From Rhea pennata (Eukaryota; Chordata; Aves; Rheiformes; Rheidae): a stretch of 64,000 bases of DNA. The stretch spans positions 6,471,501 through 6,535,500 of the forward strand of contig NC_084669.1 of the NCBI RefSeq assembly GCF_028389875.1. The letters run 5' to 3'. The stretch's first letter is position 1. Each line of letters opens with the position of its first letter. The notes beneath the pieces are model-generated. The model saw nothing but the letters and a program-made list of their open reading frames with translations, had not been told where the DNA came from and did not search any database. The position numbers and the translations under genes are program-made. Shown in pieces: positions 50,401 to 64,000 of the stretch.

Positions 50401-52399
50401 AGTGCAAGGACAGCAGAAAGGGCAGAGAGGGGCTCCCTTCTCAAGACAGATGTCGTGCAGGACACAAGCCTGGTAGTCTGTCTACAGCCATACTGAGAGA
50501 GGGTATCCACGTCCAATAATCATGTCATTTGCTTTCACTTATTTGTCTTATCAAAAAGTCATCCACCACTAGCTAAGACTGATTGTCTAAGAGGTATATA
50601 GCTATGTACAACTATTTGCAATTTGCTTACCAGCTTTCAGTAAAGGATTTGTTATAATTAGGATTTTATTTCCCAAATGGTAGATGGTAAAAATAAAAGA
50701 AGAAAATTTAGTCTTCATGTTACAAATTGATAACATGTAGAAAATGAAACTCTGGGTGAAAAGCTGTGGTCTTATCAGCTTTATCTCATGAAATATTGGG
50801 AAAATATGAAACATGGGCTAAGCCTTCAGACAACCCCCTTTTTCTCTCCCCCAGAGTGGTAAGTAGATATTATCAGCTACATTTTTCTGATGGGAGAATA
50901 TGCCTCTCTGTTGCTGCAAAGTGATATAATAGCAGTGGTAGAAGAAGAGCTTAGTCTTATGCTCTAGCTGTTATCCAGCATCCCTCTTCCCTAGTCTATG
51001 CACAGGATGAAGTCAGCTGGGAATGTACAAGCATATCGCACACAATGCTGTTAACAGGTGATGACTTAGAGTGATAAAAACAGGTTATAGTTGCATGACA
51101 TTAGCAGTTGTCCAGGAACTAGTGTGTGTCTTGTCTCAGGTACACTGATATACACCAGTGATTTGGCTAAGATCTGTTCTTCCACTTCTCACCTACATTT
51201 ATTGAAATCAGGTGAAATCTCATGTGTCATTGAAGAAAGCCTGTGAAAACCTCCCAGAGGAAGTATGTCTTTATCCAAAGTATGTTAAAATGACTGATCA
51301 GGTTCTTGTGCTTTACATCAGGCTGAGAATAGAGCTAGAGATAACAGGCCCCTATGGGCATTGTTGCTTTCACCCCTGCAACATTTCATTCCCCTCCTGA
51401 AACCATTATAGTTTCATTTATAGCTGATCCAGAATGAAAATCACTCAAAATTTTCATCTCCTCTTTTCTCCCTACAATCTTGCACCTTGCCTAAGATCTG
51501 CAATGCCATCATCTGACCTAGGAGAGTGGCTGAAGTTCTCCCTGAGCACCATCTACACTGGGCATAGGAACTTCCTGGACACATTGACCTGAAGGAAGAA
51601 GAGGAATGTATTCTTGGTGATATTATGGCACATTTACAAAGCTTCCCTACATGTCTCCCAATGATCAAGAAAACTGGAGGCTTTTGGAATGATGTGTGCT
51701 TTCATCTCAACACATTTTGCTCCTGATAAAGGCTCCCAAGTCCTATCTCCCTTCTTTGACTTTTTTCTCATTTATGCAAATTCTGACCCTGTTCTATTAC
51801 TCTCCCTCATGACCTCATGCTGTTTTAGTAAATCATATCATTTTTCTCATTCACAGCTTTGCCACTACTGACTTGCATCGTCTTCCTTTCTTCATTGGCT
51901 GGATAGAACATATACATGACAGTGTAATGACTTTTGGCTACTTAAGACTTCTGCAGGAATAGGTGCTTCCTCGTGCCCAGGGATAGCTATACCATTAACC
52001 AACAAAGTTTCACACGCACAGGCTGACAATCAGATGTTCCCTATTGACCCAAAAGTGTAAAACAATCAGTGCAGTCTAGCCAACACTGCAAAGAGTATGG
52101 TGAACTAACCTATTTTACAGGTTACACTTTTGGACTATTCAGACCTTGTCTGCACCTGGGGGACAAAGTTTTTCCAATTTCTCTTGAAGAAAAGCAAAGA
52201 TATTTTATGTCTGATCTGGCATTCTTAATAGCAGATACTAGCTTACTTGAGAAGAACATAATTCTGGTGCCTAAGGTACTGCTACTGATCCTGACTTATC
52301 CTATTTATACTAGTGGGAAGAATGTTTTCCACAATGGTTAAAGGATCTGGACAAAGAAGGATGGACCAAAGGTGGGAGCTATTATTTCATAATTGACAT
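41457..52399. other. Intergenic AT-rich sequence between the candidate gene and GRK5
   Basis: About 11 kb without a supported gene. It includes a poly-T tract at 43691-43714. Open frames of 60-90 codons are isolated and lack domains. Some of the left part may be 3' UTR of the candidate gene ending at 41456. Confidence 0.5.
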
Positions 52400-52405
52400 T
52401 TTATT
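52400..52405 (-). terminator. GRK5: Possible GRK5 polyadenylation signal
   Basis: TTTATT on the plus strand reads AATAAA on the minus strand, about 1.3 kb beyond the GRK5 stop codon. It is the nearest canonical signal I found below the stop; further ones at about 51190 and 50666 could serve a longer 3' UTR. Not confirmed. Confidence 0.25.
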
Positions 52406-53591
52406 CAATTAAGTGGAGGACTTAATTGATAGGATGAGCCATGGTTTGTTTGGCATGACACTTCACACATAAAAGAACTGTAAATGCAGACACAACCTGC
52501 AGGTTCTACTACTTCTCAAAAATGGAGACAGGTAAAATAAAAATAGATGTGATGTGACATAAGCAGATCAGATCCCATTCTAAACCTCCATAGGTCAGCT
52601 CTAGAAAGCTGACATGAACTCATGGTCAGCACAAAACAGCCTATTGAATTTCTCTCTTGCTACCTGTTGGATATGAGCAACTGTGGAAATGCCTTGAACT
52701 TCTGACTGTAACACTGAAATCACTTAGAATTTTGCTCTTATTTCAGTGGGTGCAAGTTTCAAGTCCTTGAAAAACAAATGATCAGTTGTTTTCCTGGTCA
52801 CCTCTCACTCAATTTTGTTCTTTCTCTCATTAGAAATAGCACAAAAACAGTGAAGTAAAAGGGCTTAAAACAGTATTCCCTTTCAAACTAAAACATTTAT
52901 GATGTTCTAACAACATAAGTAAGTGCAAATCTCAGCTGTGCTGGTCCCATGACATCAAAAACCTTAGGCTTAGCAAGTAGCATTCTTAAATGCATCAAAG
53001 CCTTATCAGTATCTTTTAGCATTTTATGTGAGACATTACAAATTAATGAAGTGGAGAAATGTATGCAGTGTTGCTGTAAACCAAATATACAGATGTAAAA
53101 TAATTAAGAATAAACTGTTCCATAAAAATGCATGTCAATAAAACTCAGTCTGATAAAGTGGAATATGAATAATTTTCTAGAATTACTAAAAAGAAGAATT
53201 TCTCATTTGAGGCTCTGGAAGTCTTGAGTCACATTTCTTTTTCTTTAAAAAAAAGTCTTAAAACACATGGCTTTACAGCTGCTGCTTGGAAAATATACAC
53301 CTCCAAAGTCTGACTTTCATTTAAATACAAATGTACAAAATGTAAACTGAGACAATAGAGAAATTTACAAAACTTTTCTTTAAAAATAATAAAGACAAAA
53401 TTCAGTTCTAGCATGATGCTATTTAAATACGTGCAAGTAGTCATGTTCATTGAATTTCTATTGCAATGTTCTAAATAGACAAATTTGATTCACACAGTCT
53501 TGAGTGCCACCTCCAAAAACAGACCTGAGTGGAAATTTCTTCTTAAAATGTGAGGCTCCACTGGAAGAAAATCTCCATTTTGGGGAGATCC

Positions 53592-53631
53592 TTTTTTTTT
53601 TTTTTTTTTTTTTTGTTTTTTTTTTTTTTTT
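53592..53631. repeat. Poly-T tract, poly-A in the GRK5 transcript sense
   Basis: Forty bases, all T except one G at 53615. They begin about 90 bp beyond the GRK5 stop in the transcript direction, within the expected 3' UTR. Confidence 0.95.
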
Positions 53632-53721
53632 CACTCAGTGGTGGATGCTCTCTCATCCATAGAAGCTCCATAGATTATAGTGGAAGGATGCAACATGTTG
53701 TTTCATAAAACTCAGTTGGAA

Positions 53722-58306
<4,585 letters not shown>

Positions 58307-59917
58307 TCACAGTGATACTTTTTTCTCCACATTTTTTTTTTTTTGAATGTGTTCAGAGAAGAGTACAGAGGGGAGTTGTAACTATTGTCACGTAATGGTC
58401 AAAGCTAAATGGATTAGGATCCACTCTTCTAAATGCTGATCATGAAAATTACCTGCTGTAGAGTGTTTACAAACAAAATAGAGATTGCTTCTTCCTCTTA
58501 CTTTCAGTGAGCACTTTGGAGAATAGATCTGGCATGCTCTCATAATGTATACATATATCTCCATATTTATCAGTTCCCATGTGCTTTTTCTCATTTTTTT
58601 CGCATGTTACTCTTGTCATAATAATTTTCCTATGTTGCTTAGACTGGGTTACTTCACCATCAAATTCTATTTTCCCCTACCCATTACAGTATATTCCAAT
58701 ATAGCACATCACACATCAACCCAGTTGTTTTTGTTCACTAGCCTGTCTCTGTAGAAGTCAAGGGGAGTTTCATCCATGGCTATACGTCTCCACCCAGAAG
58801 ATGCACCAGTGCACTAGCATTAGTAATTATCCTTAGTTCAGCCTTGCTTGTTTTAAGAGAAGGGCAATGTATTACTTCTACATGCTACAGCGAGACCTGT
58901 CTACTTGCAGCATACACTTTATGGAGCAGCAGGGGCTTACTCAACCCAGTATCCTTGGTCTATTATATAAAAAGGCCTGCATAAACACAAACACAGACAA
59001 AAAAGGGGGATAGCAAGCGAGGACCAAAACTCGTGGGGGATCTTATATGCAAGCAGAAAGGAACCAGCTGGCTCAGTGGAAGGCCAGTACTGGCAGTGAC
59101 CAGCCAGTGGATGAGGACACAGAACATGCTCCTAACTGACTAAAATGTCTCTCCTTTTAAATCATATTCAAGAATTGAATGGGTCAAATCAATGTGTTAA
59201 AAGATGGCATCTAATAGTTGAAGAGAGACAGAGCTCAGCATACAATGACTGGTGCATCAGCATGCAAATGTCCACTTGGGATAGGGGCTTTTCTTAATGT
59301 ACCGCTGATTTCAGGTACTCTGCTGAAAAGTGAAACTAAATGTGGTTAACGAATTTGTTTCCTTTTATTTCCTCCATTTGTCTTTAAGAAAGCCTGCATG
59401 GATATTTGCTTAGCCAAAGCAGGGGCAAAGTTTGCAAAAGAATAACTCATAACTCATTATGATCTGCCTGGAGATTTCAATTGCCTTTAAAAAGATGCCT
59501 ATCTCCCTGCTCAGCTGAGCACACAAGGTGCATTGCAAACAGTCAAAAGTTTTTAGGTTATCTTCATCGGAGCCTCCACTCTGCAGGAAAGAATGAATCC
59601 TTACGCTGCAACTTTACTGGGAAAATGAAAACGCCAGCCTTTTTCCACAAGAAAGGTTCGTCTCCCGGAGTCTGGCAGGTAGCCGGGCAGACACCCCACT
59701 GCTGATCTGCCCTGGTTACCTGATTTCCCACAGGCTGCCCGAAGGAAAGGGCCGAGCCAGCCCGCATCAGCACCAAGGCTGCAGCACGGCCCCAGCACCA
59801 CTGGGGAAGGGAAGGGAGAAGGGAGAAGGGCAGTAGGGAGGCAGCAGGGATGGTGCTGCCGGATGGAGTTGGGGTGCGGTAGCGTGCTGGGGGCCGCCGG
59901 GAGGCAGCAGAGGAAAG

Positions 59918-60140
59918 GGCACTGCACCGCACCGCCTCCACTGCACTGCCTGCACCGCACAGCACTGCACCTCATCGCACCGCACCTCATCACACTGCAC
60001 CGCACTGCCTGCACCACACTACACCACATTGCACCATCTGCACCACATCACCTGCACCGCACAGCACCGCGCTGCACCACCCACATTGCACTGCCCTGCA
60101 TTGCACCACACCACAGTGCACGTCACTGCACTGCAGCCGG
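59918..60140. repeat. Degenerate CACTG/CACCG minisatellite
   Basis: About 220 bp of imperfect five- and ten-base repeats (gcactgcacc, gcaccgcacc, cctgcaccgcac) at the end of a GC-rich block in the GRK5 intron. Four or more frames stay open across it because of the repeat, not because of coding. Confidence 0.9.
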
Positions 60141-61794
60141 GGCTGCGGCTGGGCACCACACCGTGGCGGAGTGATCCACTGCCAGCCGGATAACGAACCC
60201 CTTGGGAAAGGGTCCTGATGAGGAAACAGTCTTGGAGCAGTGCTGGAGACTCTTCGGTGGGGCGAGGCAGCTCTACCCTGGAGGCCTGGAGGATGGGAAG
60301 GTTCATGCCTCCCCCTCCCCTCCTGGGCTGCCTGCCCAAAGGGGACTTGTCTCTCCTGCAGGAGAGAGGACTGGTCTGGGTTCCCTGAGCACCTGAGACC
60401 TGGAGGGTACTGGTCCTGGCTGGACAAGTTGTTGGGTCTCTTAAAGCTGTATCTGACAGCCAGGACAGTCAGCAAGCAGTGACTTGCCTTGCAGTCTGCC
60501 TGGGGCTCACTCAGGAGGCAAATACAGTTGGGAGGGTTGGAGAGAGAGAGAAGCATTTTAGGGGAATAGGTAGAAAATCAGGCATGACTCTGGAGGAAGA
60601 TGGGAACATGGAGCCAGGCAGCTTCCCTGCTAGGGCAAGGTTGTCTGGAGATGATGCTTGCAGGCTTTTCACCTCAGGGTATGTCTCTGTACCCTCAGTG
60701 CCTCAGTTGGTGCCTCAGCCCCATGATCTTGATGAGGAAGAACCTTGAAAGGACTGTTTGTTATGTATGGGAGGTCTGTAATCTTTCTTCTGGTGCCTGC
60801 CTAGCACTGGGTTTTCCTGTGTTCATCCTTGACTTACAGGGTCACAGCTCTTTAGGCTTCTCTGAACACTCTGCTAACCACTGAGCGTCAGTGGTTTTCT
60901 TATCTGACTTCCACAGTCTGCTCTGTAAACACATCCTCAGTTCTGCTCTTCTTGCTATGGGGCTCATTTCCAGCTTAAGATATCAAATGGCTTTCACAGA
61001 ATGTGCCCCACATATGCAGCAGACTGTTCTCCTGCCAATGCTGAGGCTTGTGTTCAACTCCTTTTGCCTCAGCAGTAGCAGCTGCTGGGCAGAGGAGACT
61101 GCAAAGATTGAGGGATGGGTGGGAAAGCCAGTGGTTCTGGCCATAATGCAGCTCCCAGATTCCAAAAATCAGGCTCCCTTTCTTCCTCCCAGCTTCCTCT
61201 TCCTCTGGTGCTGCTGCTGTCTAGCTGACAATGTCTGCTCTGACTGGTCACCAAAACTGTAGAGAGAAAGCAGCTCTCTGGGCTGGACTGCTCTAGCACC
61301 CTTGCTATTGGTCTGCGCAGAAATCATGTGCATTCTTTAGATAAGAAATATAACCTCTGGAAACAAGGTCTTTTACACCTGAACAAATGACAGGTGAAGA
61401 GAGTGTCTCAGCTGTGTCAGTAAGATTTTGCCTAGAAACAGTGGCTTCCTTTTGTAGAAAGTGACACTCTCAAGCCACACCTGGCTCAAAATCACTGTAT
61501 TGGCAAAGCTGGTGGTTGGGAGTGTGACTGTTTGAGCACTAGCACTGCATAGGATCTGGAAACTTTGCAAAGAGTCCATTATATTGAGTCTGCTTTCTCC
61601 AGGGGAGGTGTTCTCAGAGTCTCTGGGAAGTGGAGGATTTGAAGAAGCATTTCTATACCTTGCCATTCCCTGAACACACAGTAGATTCATGTAATACAGC
61701 ATCATACAAATGCAATTCACCAGCTAGACAGTTCTGATGGCTTCTGTTGTGGATACCAAGAAATAACATGAACTAGAATATTTTCCAGAAGGCA

Positions 61795-61832
61795 AAGTCA
61801 GATAAAGAGAAAGACAGAAAGACAGATAAAAG
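61795..61832. repeat. Short AGAC/AGAT purine-rich repeat
   Basis: Imperfect agataaag, aaagacag and agacagat units, about 38 bp. Confidence 0.7.
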
Positions 61833-63090
61833 AGCAGCTATTCCAGGCAGCACTAATGAACTTTAAGGTGTGATAATGTATGAACTAGTTGGTTTCCAGG
61901 ATTGAAATCAAAGAGCAATAGTAGCGGTAAGATGATGGGAGTTTCTGCTCATGAAAAAAAAAAAAAGAGATTCATTTTAGGGAAAAAGAATCCGTCATCT
62001 TTTAGTTGGTTAGAGAGGCACGTCAGGAAGGAAATGGAGATACTTTTTGTGGAATAAAATGGGAGTTGTAGGAATAAAAAACAACAGGGAAGGTAGTCTA
62101 AAAATGCCTGGGGAAAACATAGACTAACAGCGCACTGACAGAGTGAAGAAGAGCACAGCAATAAAGGCCCATCCAGTGCTGTTGATTTGAACACGCTTCA
62201 CGTCACATCCATGGATACAAGACTGCACTTGGGGAAACATACATGTATATCAATGATGTACGAGTCACAACAATAACAAACAGGGAGCATTTCCTAGAAA
62301 GACTGGATTTTTTCACAGAAAAATAAACATGAAGCAGTTATGTTATATGGGAACTATGGGTTGAGGAACTTCCCAGAAAGCCAGCTGCCCCTGTTCCTAA
62401 TTATTTATTATTCATCTCTGTTTCAATCCAAAATAAGGGCTGATTTATGGGAAATAACTTAGAAATTGAAACATGGAAATATGGGATGGATGCTGATTCA
62501 TGGAAGCTATGATATGCGCCTGCAAACATGCAAAGGGCATAAACATCCAGGAGGGGAAGGTTGAACTGGGGTAACACTAACAGGTTTTCATATGAGTAAG
62601 TGAGTAAAGACATGTCCTGATAGCGAGGATATCAGATCATGGAGCAAGCTTTGAAGAGAAGGTATGAGAAAGTTGACTTTTTCTATTACAATTTTGTGCT
62701 TCATTTTGTAGGCATGATGGGATCTTAATTCTTCCTTTTTTGTTTCCTTGATAAGATACTTGTACAAAGCAACAGGGTTCTGGTTTTCAGCAAAAACAAT
62801 CAAAAGTGTTTGAGAGAAAATATTTAAATCTTGGATTTTTAACAATATCACTTGATAATATAAATGACTTTTGGATGGAGAGTCACAAATTCCATTATGC
62901 CCAGTATCAGAAGTAAGATTTTTTCAGTCTTAAGGCACAGTAATATAAACATATTAATGCTCACAAATGACAGGGCTATCTTTTGATACATCGAGAGTTT
63001 GCACAAATCACCTAAGCAAACATACCACATGATGGGACAGTGAAGCAGTAATGACCGAGTTGTTAGGAATGGTTTACACACAGCTCGTCC

Positions 63091-63160
63091 TTGCCTGAAG
63101 CAACGGAATGAACTAGATGACCTCCTGAGGTTCCCTGAAACCGTAGTTTCTATGGCTTGA
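63091..63160 (+). mobile_element. CR1-type LINE 3' tail fragment
   Basis: ggaatgaactagatgacctcctgaggttccctgaaaccgtagtttctatggc is close to the familiar 3' end of CR1 LINEs in birds and reptiles (GGACTAGATGACCTCCTGAGG, then TTCCAACC and TCTATG). Only the tail is recognisable. It supports a sauropsid source. Confidence 0.55.
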
Positions 63161-64000
63161 AGATGAAAATGACCACTACAGTATAATGACTGCCTACTCT
63201 CCCGTAAGTGGTAGGTCATCTCGAGCACTATCCCATCAATGCTAAATTTAATTCCGCTCATCTTTGACTTTTCATGGGCTTGGTTATTTTACAGTGAATT
63301 ATACTTCTATTGTGCCTGCAACAAGAATATCATTTTTGCTTCACAACATTTCAGTTTCATGTACAAACTTAATGTTGTGAAACACACAAACTCTCTGCCC
63401 CTCCAGCAGAATCTCCTCCTTACCTGCTGGGAGTTGAGACGCTACCAGGTAAGAGATGGCAGGCTGCCAGATGTGCTGCCAGAGCACATTACATGGTCTG
63501 TACGGGCCAGTGGCTGTCCTAGATCCTCTCATGCTGACATCACTGGGGGCTCTGAATCTCAGATTAAGGGCAATATATGGCCTAGAGTGTCTATCAAGAG
63601 TGATGTCAGTTAATTACTACCCTAGGGACTCAGCAGTGAATTGGTGCACTGTGAGTTAATGACTTCCAGGCATGATACTTGGCAATGCTACAATTATTAT
63701 TTTGCAAGGAGACCTCAGTGTCTCTAATGAAGCCAGCCAATCAGAATGGTGTTGATATGCTATTCGCTTGCCTGTTGCACAAGATACTGGTGAAACTCTC
63801 ACTACCTATTTGTTGACCTTTCCTTCCCTTCATTTTCCCTCTACCAGCATACATTGATATGTCAGTGTCTCCAAAGAAGACTTCTCTCTTTAGCAAACAA
63901 CATCAAGAATAAGGCCATATCCTTCTCTAAATCACTATTCAGCCTTCTAAAAATGGATGTTGACAAGATACTGGTGAATTCAGACACAGCTTTGAGATTT

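Noticed and set aside
59564..60556. Overlapping frames of 74-188 codons around the GC block
   Set aside because: Several frames on both strands are open together across the CACYG repeat; Cys/His/Ala-rich translations are repeat artefacts.
62588..62851. 87-codon minus-strand frame with a plausible-looking KETKKEELRSHH segment
   Set aside because: Does not match any GRK5 exon, has no splice sites in suitable phase that I could find, and no recognisable domain.

Overview
The window is vertebrate genomic DNA, most likely from a bird or another sauropsid. It has long introns and AT-rich intergenic DNA, one short CR1-type LINE tail, no mammalian SINEs, GC-rich minisatellites, and a vertebrate gene (GRK5) split by GT-AG introns. 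There are no bacterial operons, and almost every open frame of 60-300 codons is a by-product of repeats.

Layout. (1) 1-17101: a GC- and CpG-rich macrosatellite of eight complete ~2.0 kb units and a truncated ninth; it runs off the left edge of the window. Each unit holds about 14 degenerate ~65 bp subrepeats centred on a small hairpin of the CCCTG-CTTA-CAGGG type. (2) 17102-17600: a short AT-rich spacer. (3) 17600-28290: a second, unrelated pyrimidine-rich satellite with ~46-57 bp monomers carrying the palindrome CTGAGGTACCTCAG. Its core, 18039-27582, is a higher-order repeat: blocks A (530 bp, 11 monomers) and B (341 bp, 7 monomers) in the order A-B-B-A-B give a 2083 bp period, with diverged monomers on both flanks. 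(4) 28290-53700: mostly unremarkable AT-rich DNA. It contains a small CpG island with a 36 bp minisatellite and a CTCF-like site near 30.5-30.65 kb, a possible terminal exon on the minus strand at 28.9 kb, and a possible two-exon 3' end of an unrecognised plus-strand gene at 39.1-41.5 kb. (5) 53722-58258, minus strand: the last four coding exons of GRK5 (G protein-coupled receptor kinase 5), 168 residues with intact splice sites and stop codon. The 5' part of the gene lies to the right of the window, so 58259-64000 is read as GRK5 intron; it includes a GC-rich CACYG-type repeat and a CR1 tail.

How it fits together: GRK5 is the only gene identified with certainty. The two satellites lie about 25 kb or more downstream of its 3' end. 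In other vertebrates the convergent neighbour RGS10 lies on that side, but no RGS10 exon was recognised here. The most notable content is the pair of adjacent, sequence-unrelated tandem arrays. Both have ~2 kb repeat periods and both are built from short palindrome-bearing monomers.
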